Assembly (NCBI GenBank): GCA_010672965.1
Contig: JAAHFN010000005.1
Span: forward strand, 1 to 64,000
Direction: 5' to 3'
DNA length: 64,000 nt
Source of the DNA: Oscillatoria sp. SIO1A7
Lineage (GTDB): Bacteria; Cyanobacteriota; Cyanobacteriia; Cyanobacteriales; Laspinemataceae
In this document: piece after piece, positions 48,455 through 58,700 of the stretch
Layout: each line of letters starts with the position of its first letter
Numbering within the stretch: the stretch's first letter is position 1
Position numbers and translations under genes: made by a program
The notes under the pieces: generated by a model
Seen by the model: the letters and a program-made list of their open reading frames with translations, nothing else
Told to the model about the DNA's origin: nothing
Databases searched by the model: none

Positions 48455-49516
48455 TTACTCAATTAAGAGCTTTAGATCCTCTACTAAAATAGCTAGTAGA
48501 TTATCGGCATCTACTTTTAAGGCAACCCAAGCGTTAGGGGTGGTTTTAGGCAAATGGCGATCGTCAAATAAGGTTTGCCCTCGGCTATAGCGGCCTTGGG
48601 TTTCAACCACAACTCTGGCTCGGCGCAGGAGCAAGGTTTCTGGATAAAACAAATAGGCTAAGGTGGCGGCATCGTGGACTAAAAAACCGTTTTTGCCGTC
48701 GGTATCCCGGTAGCGGAGGTTGGTTGCGGTCATAAACTGGCATAAGGAGACGATTAGTTTAGCAATATCGCTATCTGGGTTAGTTTGAAAAATACTCTCG
48801 GCCATTTCGGGAGTAAAAACAAGCTGGTGAGTGATGTCGAGAGGCAATATGACGATATCGTCTCGGCTATTTAAGACTTTTTCCGCCGCCTCTGGGTCCG
48901 AGAAGATGTTAAACTCGGCATGGGTGGCGATGTTGCCCCGACATTGGAAAGCGCCAGCTAAAATAACGAGTTCTTTGGCTTTTCTAAGAATGCCCGGGCT
49001 TTTGGCTTCGGCGGCGGCGAGATTGGTTAGGGGAGCGATCGCCACTAAAGTAATTTCCCCTGGGGCAGCATCGAGCTTTTCAATAATAATATCGTCGGAG
49101 TAGCGAGCTGCGTCGAACGGCCTGGGAACTTCCGGTAAAGTCTCGGCCAGATTGCCTATGCCATCGACACCATGAATATGAGCTGCGTCCTTAGCTACAT
49201 CTTGAGCTATATCCCGAGTTATATCCCGGGCCGACTCATCCTGGGTATCGTCTAGGGCAGCATTCCGGGCCGACTCATCCCCGGCTATATCGCTAATTTG
49301 CTTGCTGGCCCGCCCAATTTCTACCGGGTCAAAACCCCCTAGAGCGAGAATCTTGCTGGCGTTGGTAAAGGTACATCGAGCCCCCACATTCCCTGCTGCC
49401 GTTGTTACCGCGATCGCTTTGGCCCATCCTTGTTTCGCCAAACTCATCAGCCACAATAAGGCAAAACAATCGTCTCCACCCGGGTCTGTATCGATAATGA
49501 TTTTTCGCTGGTTCAT
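48455..49516 (-). CDS. Inosine-uridine-type nucleoside hydrolase with a repeat insertion
   Basis: 353 aa. The Ca2+-binding IDTDPGGDDCFALLWL starts the protein; AIAPLTNLA, NIFSDPEAAEKVL and VHDAATLAYL fit the rest of the fold. It cleaves the N-glycosidic bond of nucleosides to base and ribose. Residues about 76-111 form a degenerate repeat (DESARNAALDDTQDESARD) not expected in the family, placed just before HIHGVDGIGNL, so about 33 residues seem inserted from a tandem DNA repeat. It is the last gene of the sucC-sucD-DUF815 cluster, 30 bp after the ATPase gene. Confidence 0.85.
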   Translation of the reverse strand: MNQRKIIIDTDPGGDDCFALLWLMSLAKQGWAKAIAVTTAAGNVGARCTFTNASKILALGGFDPVEIGRASKQISDIAGDESARNAALDDTQDESARDITRDIAQDVAKDAAHIHGVDGIGNLAETLPEVPRPFDAARYSDDIIIEKLDAAPGEITLVAIAPLTNLAAAEAKSPGILRKAKELVILAGAFQCRGNIATHAEFNIFSDPEAAEKVLNSRDDIVILPLDITHQLVFTPEMAESIFQTNPDSDIAKLIVSLCQFMTATNLRYRDTDGKNGFLVHDAATLAYLFYPETLLLRRARVVVETQGRYSRGQTLFDDRHLPKTTPNAWVALKVDADNLLAILVEDLKLLIE

Positions 49517-49546
49517 ATTATAAGCTTTCAGCTAGGGATAGGAGCG

Positions 49547-50872
49547 TTACTTGGATCCTAACTCGGCTCGGAGGAAGTCGATAAATTGTCGGGCGGAGCG
49601 GCCAGAACGACCATTGTGGCGCGTTGCCCATTGCAAGGCGCGATATTCTAAGTCTTCTGGGGGGAGGACAATATCCTCCAGGCTGGCGAGATGGCGGATA
49701 ATCCCGAGGTAAGTGTTTTGGTTGGCGGGTTCAAAAGTTACGGTCAGGCCAAAGCGATCGCTAAAAGATAGTTTTTCCTGCACCGAATCCCAAGCGTTAA
49801 TTTCTTCAGCACTGGGACGGGGGCGATCGTCAAAGAACTCTCGCACCAAGTGCCGCCGGTTGGAGGTAGCATAGACTGCCACGTTAGCCGGTCGTGCGGT
49901 TGCACTGCCTTCCAGCACCACTTTTAAGGCTTTAAAGGCATCGTCATCTTCCTCAAAAGAGAGGTCATCGACAAAAATAATAAACTTTTGAGGGACATCG
50001 CGCAAAAGTTCGACGATTGCTGGCAAATCTTTTAAGTCGGATTTGGCCACTTCTATAAGACGCAAGCCCCGAGAGCCGTACTCGTTTAATAGAGCTTTGA
50101 CCAGGGAAGACTTGCCGGTACCGCGACTGCCATAAAGCAAGACATGGAGAGCTGGCAACCCCGCCATAAGAAATTCTGTATTTTTAATTAGGGCATCTCG
50201 CTGCCACTGATAACCCGCCAAGCCCGTGAGTTGAATGGGGTCCGGTCGAGGAATGCCGGTTAGTTGTCCCGACTGCCAGCGCAAAGCCCGATATTCGGCG
50301 AATAGCCCCGTACCGTTTTGGCGATAGCTCTCGGCTAAAGGTTCCAGAAGATCTGCCCAATGCTCAGACTTCTGCATATCTATCTCTGGGTTTTTATTCT
50401 TTGCAGATATACTGTCGGCAGGGGGATGGGATGTTAAGGAGGGTGCTGGCAAGTCTGTAGGGTAGTCGGCAACCTCTTGCACCCACTGGCTTATTTGCTC
50501 TCCCGTACAGCTATAGAGATTTTGCAATACTTGTAAGTCGTGGCTGGCAGCGGCAATTAGCCCTGGGGAAAGTTCGGCTAGGGGGGCGCTGCTTGCTTGT
50601 CGGCTAAAAGGATTATCGTCTCTAAGGATTCTAGCAATGAGATAGTCTTGCCAGTTTGCCTTTCTGGTGGCTAGGGCTTTGAACCAACGGCCGTAGGCTC
50701 GCAGGCAATCTTTTTCCGCGCAAGGGCGAGTATCGGAGCGATCGCACAGAAGTTGCAGCAGGTTGAGGAATGTTTGGCCGACTTCGCTATCGAGTACCTC
50801 TTGATAGAGTAATAGGGAGGCGGCTTGGCTTTGCAGGAGTTGGATTTGCGCGATCGCGCGATCGTCGAGCAT
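49547..50872 (-). CDS. DUF815 AAA-type ATPase
   Basis: 441 aa. An N-terminal helical region of about 210 residues precedes an AAA core: Walker A YGSRGTGKSSLVKALL, Walker B FIIFVDDLSFEE, sensor 1 VAVYATSNRRHLV, and an Arg-rich tail (RHNGRSGRSARQFIDFL). The DUF815 family is widespread and its function is undefined. It starts 8 bp after the sucD stop and so is most likely co-translated with it; a link with nucleotide or CoA metabolism can only be guessed. Confidence 0.87.
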   Translation of the reverse strand: MLDDRAIAQIQLLQSQAASLLLYQEVLDSEVGQTFLNLLQLLCDRSDTRPCAEKDCLRAYGRWFKALATRKANWQDYLIARILRDDNPFSRQASSAPLAELSPGLIAAASHDLQVLQNLYSCTGEQISQWVQEVADYPTDLPAPSLTSHPPADSISAKNKNPEIDMQKSEHWADLLEPLAESYRQNGTGLFAEYRALRWQSGQLTGIPRPDPIQLTGLAGYQWQRDALIKNTEFLMAGLPALHVLLYGSRGTGKSSLVKALLNEYGSRGLRLIEVAKSDLKDLPAIVELLRDVPQKFIIFVDDLSFEEDDDAFKALKVVLEGSATARPANVAVYATSNRRHLVREFFDDRPRPSAEEINAWDSVQEKLSFSDRFGLTVTFEPANQNTYLGIIRHLASLEDIVLPPEDLEYRALQWATRHNGRSGRSARQFIDFLRAELGSK

Positions 50873-50880
50873 CTTAATTA

Positions 50881-51810
50881 TTATTTTTTCTTAGTTTTTT
50901 GTTTGAGAGCTTTTTTAAGAATATTTGCTATTTCCGAGGGACGGTCTGCCACTGGAACGCCGGCCTTTTGAAATGCTGCAATTTTGCTCTGGGCGCTTTC
51001 GGGAGCGGCGGCGGAGTCTCCAGCTTTATCGGACTTTATAGATTTTGGCTGAGGGACGAGCAGGTTGCTAGCAGAGCCGAGGCGCTTCCCTTGCGGGATA
51101 TAGCGACCTGCCACATAAGCAACAACTGGCTTGTCAATCGCTTCGCTAATATATTGAGCGGCGGCTTCTTCGCCGGAGCCGCCAATTTCGCCCAAGACCA
51201 CGATCGCCTCGGTATTCTCGTCCTCGTCCAAGACTTGCAGCCATTGAGAAAAGCTGGAACCGACAATAGTATCGCCGCCGATACCGACGCAAATGGATTG
51301 TCCCAAGCCAGCTTGAGTCAGTTCCCAGGCAATTTCATAGGTGAGAGTGCCGCTGCGGCTAATTATTCCTACGGAACCGGGGGTATAAAATTCTTGAGGA
51401 TGAGTGCCCAGCAGTATTTTACCGGGCATGATAATACCCGGGGTATTAGCTCCGACTACGAGGGTTTCGGTGGCTTCGGCTTTTCTCACCAATTCCACCA
51501 TATCTAGGGGGGGAACGCCTTCGGTAACTATAATAATTTGTCGAATGCCAGCGGCGATCGCTTCCTTCGCTGCATCCAGTACCCAATAAGCGGAAGAGAA
51601 AATTATCGTAACATCTACTTGCCCCACCTTAACGAGGGCTTCCTCGACCATATCGAACGTGGGAATATCTTCTACGGTCTTGCCCCCGTGGCCGGGACTA
51701 ACGCCAGCTACCACCTGGGTTCCTATTGCTTTCATTCTGGCTGCATAGGCAGAACCAATTGGCTCGATAATCCCTTGCACTAGCACTTTACTATCCGGAT
51801 TTATATTCAT
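50881..51810 (-). CDS. sucD: Succinyl-CoA synthetase alpha-like subunit lacking the phosphohistidine
   Basis: 309 aa from the ATG at 51810; a TTG at 51840 is the longer option. The CoA-binding and ligase folds are recognisable (GIISRSGTLTYEIAWELT, CVGIGGDTIVGSSF, VVLGEIGGSGEEAAAQYI). Canonical SucD has GHAGA with the catalytic His; here it is GSASN, Ser246. The CoA site also differs: NCPG is NTPG, and the Gly-rich N-terminal loop reads GIIEPIGS. The region 255-275 is a low-complexity insert. It is therefore unlikely to make succinyl-CoA by the usual mechanism. The partner SucC lies upstream, so it is probably a divergent, perhaps regulatory or altered, acyl-CoA ligase. Confidence 0.75.
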   Translation of the reverse strand: MNINPDSKVLVQGIIEPIGSAYAARMKAIGTQVVAGVSPGHGGKTVEDIPTFDMVEEALVKVGQVDVTIIFSSAYWVLDAAKEAIAAGIRQIIIVTEGVPPLDMVELVRKAEATETLVVGANTPGIIMPGKILLGTHPQEFYTPGSVGIISRSGTLTYEIAWELTQAGLGQSICVGIGGDTIVGSSFSQWLQVLDEDENTEAIVVLGEIGGSGEEAAAQYISEAIDKPVVAYVAGRYIPQGKRLGSASNLLVPQPKSIKSDKAGDSAAAPESAQSKIAAFQKAGVPVADRPSEIANILKKALKQKTKKK

Positions 51811-51888
51811 CAATACACCCCTATTTTTTAAAATGGGCAATTAGCGAAAGAGCGATCGGCGGTCGGATATCGATCTAAAAGTCAGTCT

Positions 51889-53154
51889 TTACCCTGCCAG
51901 AGAGATGGCTCTGGCGATCGCTTCTTCCAAGCTATCCACCACGGGTATCTTGAGATCTGTCAAGCTTTTTTTTGCTTTAGTAAGGTCTCCGCCACAGAGG
52001 CGGACAATTAAATGGGGAAAGAGATACCCAACCCTTGTTCCCCTACCATTTTGGAGTACGGTTGCCTCCCCTGGGGGTTCTGGAAGCGATCGGGAATCGG
52101 AGGCGGTTTTACTAGCAGTTTTACTAGCAGTTTTACTAGCAGTTTTGCTGGGTGCTGTTTCTCGGGCGTATTGGCAGATAGCATCTACTGCTTGATAACA
52201 ATCTATCTCGCTGCCGATAAAGTTAACTAAGATCGCCTTCACGTTTTTATCTGTAGCTACTGCTGGCAAAACCATTTTCAGACGATAGCTCAGCTCTGCG
52301 GATGTCAGATTCCAGCAAGCATCCCCTCCCAAATCCACAAAGCAGGCAGCTTTGGCACCGGAAAGGGATAGTACGTCTAGGGCAGCCATTGTCAAACCGG
52401 CTCCGTTACAGACAATACCGATATTCCCGTCCAGTTTGACAAAATTAAGATTGCTAGGTACTCCAGCCATTTCGTCTGCGGAAGCGCGACAGGAAATTTT
52501 ATTGGCCAGCATCGCCAGACTTCGATGCCGACCCAAAGCCTTATCGTTAGCGGAGACCTTGCCATCTAGAGCCATTACGTCGCCCCCGGGACTAATGGCC
52601 AGAGGATTGATTTCGACCAGATCTAAGTCTTTTTCCACAAAAAGACTATACATTTTCTCGACAATCCCGCTCACTGAAGTGACTAGCGGACCGGATAGAC
52701 CCATTTTTAGCACTAGCTTTCTGGCATAAAAGGGAGAAAATTCCTCTGCCACCACCACGCGCTGCATTGCCTCTATGGCCGACTCGGTAAGATTGCCCCC
52801 TTCTCTAGATCCTAATAGAATTACTCTACGCAAAACCCGATCTAGAACAATCGCCAGATATAGCTCTCTGTCCGTATTGTATTTGGCTTCCGCCAGCAGT
52901 ACCTCGGGATACTCTCCCTTAATCGGCAGATTAAAAATGGTTTGGGCAGCAGCTACAGCATCAATGGTATTGGTGACAAACTTGACACCACCGGCCTTGC
53001 CGCGTCCTCCGGCCCGTACTTGCGACTTGAGTACCACCGGATAGGGAATCTTCAATCCCTTAATATCTTTAGGATGGTCGATCCTTTGCGAAGGCAAGAC
53101 CGGAATCCCCATTTCCCGAAATAGTTCTTTTGCTTGGTGTTCTAATAAGTCCAT
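51889..53154 (-). CDS. sucC: Succinyl-CoA synthetase beta-like subunit with a SKTA repeat
   Basis: 421 aa. N-terminal ATP-grasp domain is well kept (KSQVRAGGRGKAGGVKF, LVEINPLAISPGG). The C-terminal ligase domain is looser: GIVCNGAGLTMAALDVLSLS is present, but the VNIFGGI-type loop reads VNFIGSEIDC. Residues about 335-355 hold four SKTA repeats, encoded by a 12-bp tandem repeat (52105-52152), an insertion against the family. It overlaps the TCA-cycle role in name only; activity depends on the altered alpha partner 78 bp downstream. Confidence 0.8.
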   Translation of the reverse strand: MDLLEHQAKELFREMGIPVLPSQRIDHPKDIKGLKIPYPVVLKSQVRAGGRGKAGGVKFVTNTIDAVAAAQTIFNLPIKGEYPEVLLAEAKYNTDRELYLAIVLDRVLRRVILLGSREGGNLTESAIEAMQRVVVAEEFSPFYARKLVLKMGLSGPLVTSVSGIVEKMYSLFVEKDLDLVEINPLAISPGGDVMALDGKVSANDKALGRHRSLAMLANKISCRASADEMAGVPSNLNFVKLDGNIGIVCNGAGLTMAALDVLSLSGAKAACFVDLGGDACWNLTSAELSYRLKMVLPAVATDKNVKAILVNFIGSEIDCYQAVDAICQYARETAPSKTASKTASKTASKTASDSRSLPEPPGEATVLQNGRGTRVGYLFPHLIVRLCGGDLTKAKKSLTDLKIPVVDSLEEAIARAISLAG

Positions 53155-53194
53155 ATATATAGATAGTCTTTAGTAAGTATCTAGTAGCATTGGG

Positions 53195-53385
53195 GAAGGG
53201 TGTAGGGTGTAGGGTGTAGGGTGTGGCGGTAGGGTGTAGGGTGTAGCGGTAGGGTGTAGGGGACTGTGGGAAGATTACGAGGAATTAAACAAAATTTACC
53301 CAAACTCTCCACCCCACGCTTCCCACCCTCCCCACGCTTCCCACCCTCCTCTTCTCTCTTCTCCCTACACCCTACACCCTAGTAG
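53195..53385. repeat. GGGTGTA tandem arrays and complementary CCCTACA words
   Basis: GTGTAGG/GGTGTAGC units from 53199 to 53265, then CCCACGCTTCCCACCCTCC twice (53312-53350) and CCCTACACCCTACACCCTAG (53362-53381). The G-rich and C-rich arms are complementary and could form a large hairpin upstream of the next gene. Confidence 0.7.
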
Positions 53386-53462
53386 GATAGCCTTTACTCC
53401 CCTGTATAATATGTAGCTTTCTCTACTTGTTGCATTTTTGCCCATTTTGGAGGTCCCATTAT

Positions 53463-55406
53463 ATGACATATACTGCAAACTCCCCATCTCTAAAGCGCCC
53501 GTCTCTGGGCCTGAAGGGAGCGATCGCCTTTCTAGGGCAGCAGTTGCAGCAGCACTTAGCCTCGCAATTGCCGGAAAATATTCCGATACTGGTGCGCTGC
53601 GGCCTCAAAGACGGGCATTTAATGGTTTTAGCAGAACATATTTCTTCAGTTCGACCAGACCTGGACAACACCTTTCGGACCCTCCAGCAAGCAGTTTTGA
53701 ATTTTGCACCGGAATTAAGCGGCGAGTTGCGACTTTATCTCCGAGTTGCTGGAGAAAAACATCCCTATGCTTACCGTGCCTTTAAGATGCCCCGACCTTT
53801 GGGGGCAATGGCAATTCCTTCCCTGAAGTTGCCGATTTTTATAGAAAATACAATAGGAAATCAGATAGAGCCTAGGGAGCAAGAGGGGAGCAGTTTTGAT
53901 GTGAAATCTATGAAAACCGGCGCGACAACCGGGACTAACAGCGCCACATCCCCAGTGGCCGAGAAACCTCAAGAACCTAATAAAGAAAGCTTAAATGCAG
54001 AGTTGCCCTCGGAAGCCGGTAGCCCAAGACGATCGCAGGAAGGGGAGGAAGATGCTGCTCCGGCTGCCAAAAAATCCTCGCCGACAGGCCGCAAAATACG
54101 CAAGATAAAACGAAAAAGAAATAACTCTTCTATCTGGCCGATAGCTTATGGGGTTGTTCCGACTTTGGTGGGGGCAGCCGCTTTTACTTGGACGCTAACG
54201 AGACCCTGCGTTATCGGGCAATGCCCGGAATTGGCAAAAGCCCAAGACCTAGAAGAGGCTGCCCGAGAAAACCTTGCCTCCGCCAAATACCTACAGAACC
54301 TAACGAATTCTAAGGAGCAGCTAGACCGGGCGAGCGAGATCCTGAAAGGCATTCCCCCTTGGTCGAGGGTAGCCCTTCGCGCCGAGGGAAAAAGACAGGG
54401 CTATCAAACCGAAGCCGATCGCGTAGGGCGGGCGATAAGGGCGATGGAAATAGGAGGGGAAGCAGCCGAGAAAGGCAAAAATCCCCCGCATCAAATTATG
54501 GTTTGGCAAAAAGCTCAATCCCAGTGGATAGAGGCGATCGCAATTTTGCAAAAGATTCCCGCCAATGCTAAGGTTTATCCTTTTGTCCAGCAAAAAATAG
54601 AAGAATATCAGCGCAATTTAGAGATTATTAACCGCCGCATCGAAGCGGAGCAGGCAGCAACTAAAGGTCTCGAAAAAGCAAAATCCGTTGCCAAAGCAGC
54701 GCAAACTCGCCAAAGCGTAGCAATAGGTACTTCCGGCTGGCAAGATGTTTCTAAGCTGTGGGAAGAAGCGACGAATATTCTGAGCCAAATTCCTCAAGGA
54801 ACGACGACTTATCTAGAAGCTCGGGGCTTATTGAAAGAGTATGGCGATAGGCTAGAAGCAACTCGGGAGCGCCAAACTCAAGAACAAATTTCCGCAGAAG
54901 CTTATCAAGAAGCGCGAATCTGGGCGGAAAAAGCTGGGAAACTCGATAGGAACCGGCAATGGGCGCAGGCGAAGAACTATTGGCGCGAAGCACTAAACTA
55001 TTCTCAGTCAGTAGTAGCGGATACCTTTTATTATAATAAGGCCCGGGAAGATATAGAAACCTATGTGGCGGCAATCAAGTATGACGAAGAGCAAATTAAA
55101 AATGCTTCTCTACTCAAAAATACTCGGAAGGAAATAAAGAAAATTTGCGCTGGAACTCCCGTGGTTTGCGAATATACAATTGCAGAGGATGCGATTAGCG
55201 TTTGGTTGAGTTCTGCTTACGTTCGGCAGATCAGGCGGACGGCGATTGTTGCCGATAGAAGCGGCGATCGCAAAACCCTAGCCAATGTGGATCGGCACAT
55301 CCAAAAGTTGCGATCGCGTTTAGAAAAAATTAGCAATAACTCTGGCATTCCCCTGCTCCTATACGATCCCTATGGCGCTCCCATTGGCCGTCACTCGCCG
55401 AGCTAG
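53463..55406 (+). CDS. Membrane-anchored coiled-coil protein of unknown function
   Basis: 647 aa from the ATG at 53463, which has GGAGGT upstream; the frame is open 36 bp earlier without a start site of quality. Residues 10-105 form a soluble domain (GLKGAIAFLGQQLQQHLASQ; LVRCGLKDGHLMVLAEH). A low-complexity Pro/Ser/Gly linker and a basic stretch (KIRKIKRKR) lead to one membrane segment (about 225-250). The C-terminal 390 residues are helical repeats with W...A...L..IP.....Y patterns, likely extracytoplasmic and TPR-like. I recognise this only as a type of cyanobacterial protein with no assigned role. Confidence 0.65.
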   Translation: MTYTANSPSLKRPSLGLKGAIAFLGQQLQQHLASQLPENIPILVRCGLKDGHLMVLAEHISSVRPDLDNTFRTLQQAVLNFAPELSGELRLYLRVAGEKHPYAYRAFKMPRPLGAMAIPSLKLPIFIENTIGNQIEPREQEGSSFDVKSMKTGATTGTNSATSPVAEKPQEPNKESLNAELPSEAGSPRRSQEGEEDAAPAAKKSSPTGRKIRKIKRKRNNSSIWPIAYGVVPTLVGAAAFTWTLTRPCVIGQCPELAKAQDLEEAARENLASAKYLQNLTNSKEQLDRASEILKGIPPWSRVALRAEGKRQGYQTEADRVGRAIRAMEIGGEAAEKGKNPPHQIMVWQKAQSQWIEAIAILQKIPANAKVYPFVQQKIEEYQRNLEIINRRIEAEQAATKGLEKAKSVAKAAQTRQSVAIGTSGWQDVSKLWEEATNILSQIPQGTTTYLEARGLLKEYGDRLEATRERQTQEQISAEAYQEARIWAEKAGKLDRNRQWAQAKNYWREALNYSQSVVADTFYYNKAREDIETYVAAIKYDEEQIKNASLLKNTRKEIKKICAGTPVVCEYTIAEDAISVWLSSAYVRQIRRTAIVADRSGDRKTLANVDRHIQKLRSRLEKISNNSGIPLLLYDPYGAPIGRHSPS

Positions 55407-55419
55407 CAGCGATCGGCTT

Positions 55420-55700
55420 TCAGCGGTCAGCGGTCAGCTTTCAGCTTTCAGCTCGTGCTGCGGGGCTTCGTCCAACAGCAGTCGGCTTTAGGGACTTGCA
55501 AGTTCGTGCCGATCCGCTGACCCCCGACTGCTGCTGACCAAATGCGATCGCGCTCCTACTGAGAGCTCAGAGCTATAGGGCGAATGCCATATGCCCTCCT
55601 TGCCCCCGGCTCTCCTGAGCCCTGAGCTTGGCCGTTGCAGTCTTAGGCTCCTACTGCTGAGAGCTGAGAGCTGAGAGCTGAAAGCTGACTGCTTTTTAAT
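55420..55700. repeat. AGCTGA / GCTGAC dispersed repeats
   Basis: CAGCGGTCAGCGGTCAGCTT and TCAGCTTTCAGC words (55421-55452), GAGAGCTGAGAGCTGAGAGC and AAAGCTGACTGC (55661-55693). Same class as the array at 15771 and the words at 1955 and 36855. No gene is seen in 55407-55791. Confidence 0.6.
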
Positions 55701-55791
55701 TTTTATTAACTTTAATGAAGTAATATATAGAAAGGTATTAAATAAGAAATATAAGCTAAGATAGTTTTTAACATAATAAGCAACTATACTT

Positions 55792-58700
55792 ATGAGCGAG
55801 GACGAGGTTAGCTTAGAAGCTAAAGAAAAGGCTAAGAAAGCGATGGAGCAAGAGCTAGCAGCTTTGCGCAAGCGGGTTGCCGAACTGGAGGGAACCGCTA
55901 GGCCAGAAGCCGCACTAATAGCACAACAAAAAGCTCTATCTGCAGTTATTGCCAAAATTCGAGAATCCCTAGATCTCGATAGTATTTTTAAATCGACTGC
56001 CAGAGAAATACGTCAACTGCTGGACGCAGATCGAGTGGGCATCTATCGCTTTGACCCAGGCTCTAACTGGCATGAAGGAGAATTTGTCTCGGAAGACGTG
56101 CGGCTCGGTTACGATTCTATTTTAGGTATCAAAATATACGATCGCTGTTTTGGGGGAGAATACGGCGTCTATTACCAACGGGGTCGCATCTGGGTAGTTG
56201 AAGATTTTGATTTTATAGAGCTGCATGATTGCCAGCGACAAATTTTAGAGCGATTGGGATTTAAAGCCAATCTGGTAGTGCCTCTTCTAGAAAGAGAAGA
56301 ACTTTGGGGATTGCTAACAGTTCACCAATGTTCCCGGCCGCGTCAATGGCAGGAAATAGAAATTGAGTTCGTACAACAAATAGCGCTTCATTTGGGAGTG
56401 GCGGTGCAGCAGGCGGAATACGTCCGGCAACTGCAAGGGCATTCAGACCAACTGAGCCAAGCTGTCGCTCAAGCGGTAGATAGGGAAAAGGCGGTAACGG
56501 CGATCGTAGATAAAATTAGGCGATCGCTCGATCTCAACACCATATTTACGACGACAGTAAGGGAAGTAAGACAACTGGTGGAAGCCGACCGGGTAACAAT
56601 CTACCGCTTCAATCCGGATTGGAGCGGCTGTTTTGTAGTAGAGTCAGTAGCGTCCGGCTGGAAATCTCTAATCGAAGAGCAGCAAGAGCGGCCGGAACTA
56701 TGCGCCAATATCAGCGAATGCAGCCTCAAATACCTGGAACAACCTGCCGTTATCGACAGTTACCTCCAAGAAACTCAAGGAGGAGAATTCAACCAGGGAA
56801 CCGTATTCCGCGTTGCTAATGATATATACAAAGGTGGTTTTAGCGACTGTTATATAGAAGCGCTAGAGAGATATCAAGCCAGAGCTTATGTCATTATTGC
56901 CATTTATCTCGGCAAAAAGCTCTGGGGACTATTAGCTATATTTCAAAACTCCACAGCGAGAGATTGGCAAGAAGCCGAGATTAATTTCCTGGTTCAAATA
57001 GGCGCTCAGCTCGGCGTTGCCGTCCAACAAGCAGAATTATTAGTCCGGGCAGAGAGTCGCTCTGAAGAACTCCAGAGCGCCCTAACGGCTCAATTGCAAA
57101 AGCGAGGCGACGAGCTAGCCCGAGAGGCTCAGCGGGAGAAAGCCTTATCCCAGGTAATCGAGAAAATTCGCCAGACCTTAGACATAGATACTATTTTCCA
57201 GACTGCAACTACAGAAATACGCCAACTGCTCGGTGCTGAAAGAGTTGGCATATTTCACTTTTACCCGTACTCTAACTGGAATGAAGGGGAATTTATCTCG
57301 GAAGATGTCTTGCCCCAGTTTGACTCGGTAATAGCCGCTAGGGTTCGCGACGAATGCTTTGGCGAAGAGTACGCAGCCAGCTATCAGCACGGTTATATTC
57401 AGGCGGTTGAGGATATCTATGAGGCGGGCATGAACGATTGCCATATTGCCATACTCTCTAGGTTTCAAGTCAGAGCAAATTTGGTGCTTCCTTTATTGAA
57501 AGGAGAAGAACTTTGGGGATTGCTCTGCATTCATCAATGTTCTAGCTCGCGCCAATGGCAAGAACATGAAATAGAGTTTGTGTCTAAAATAGCGTTGCAA
57601 TTGGGAGTAGCCTTGCAACAAGCTGAGTTGCTAGCTCGGGCTCGGAAGCGATCGGTGGAACTCCAAAGTCTCCTGGGACAAGTTCGAGCCCAGAAAGAAC
57701 AACTGACTAGAGCCGCAGAACAGGAGCGAGCTTTGGCGATAACGATCGATAAAATCCGCCAGAGCTTAGACCTGGAAACTATTTTCCAGACTACGGCTAC
57801 AGAAGTTCGCCAACTGCTGAATGCAGATAGAGTGGGAATGTTTCGCTTCACAGCGTACTCGGCCTGGAATGACGGGGAATTTGTCTCCGAGGATGTCGTG
57901 CCTCCTTTTAGATCGGCTTTAGGGAGGAACATTAAAGACCATTGTTTTGGGGAAAATCACGCTATTTACTATCAACAGGGGCGGACTTGGGCGGCGAACG
58001 ATATTTACGCCCTAGATTTGCCCGACTGTCATATTGCCATTCTTTCTCAATTTCAAGTGCGAGCAAATTTGGTGGTTCCTTTATTAAGAGGAGAAGAACT
58101 GTGGGGATTGCTCTGCATTCACCAATGCTCGGGTCCGCGTGAGTGGCAAGACTGGGAAATAGAGTTTGTAAGTAAAATAGCTATTAATCTAGGTGTAGCC
58201 CTACAACAAGCAGAATTACTCGCCCAAGCCGAACGGCGCTCGACTCAGCTCCAGAGAGCCCTGACGGAAGTTCAAGCGCAAAAAGAACGACAAGCAAAAA
58301 CTGCAGAGCAAGAGCGTACTTTAGCGAGGACTATAGAACGGATTCGCCAAACTTTGGATATTGATGAGATTTTTACGGCAACTACTCAAGAAGTTAGGCA
58401 AATTCTCCAGTGCGATCGCGTGGTAGTCTATCGGTTCTATCCAGACTGGAATGGAGAGTTTGTCTTTGAGTCGGTTATTCCGGGCGGGAAGCCATTAGTG
58501 AAAGAGGAGATGAAAACAGTTTGGCGAGATGGTTATTTACAAGAGTCCCAAGGAGGAACGTACCGCGATCGCAAGAACACTGCGGTGGCCAACATCTACC
58601 AAGCCGGTCTCTCGGAATGTCATATTGAAATTCTAGAATTATTTGAAATCAAAGCCTATTGCGTGGTGCCGGTTTTCGTTGGCGAAAAGCTCTGGGGACT

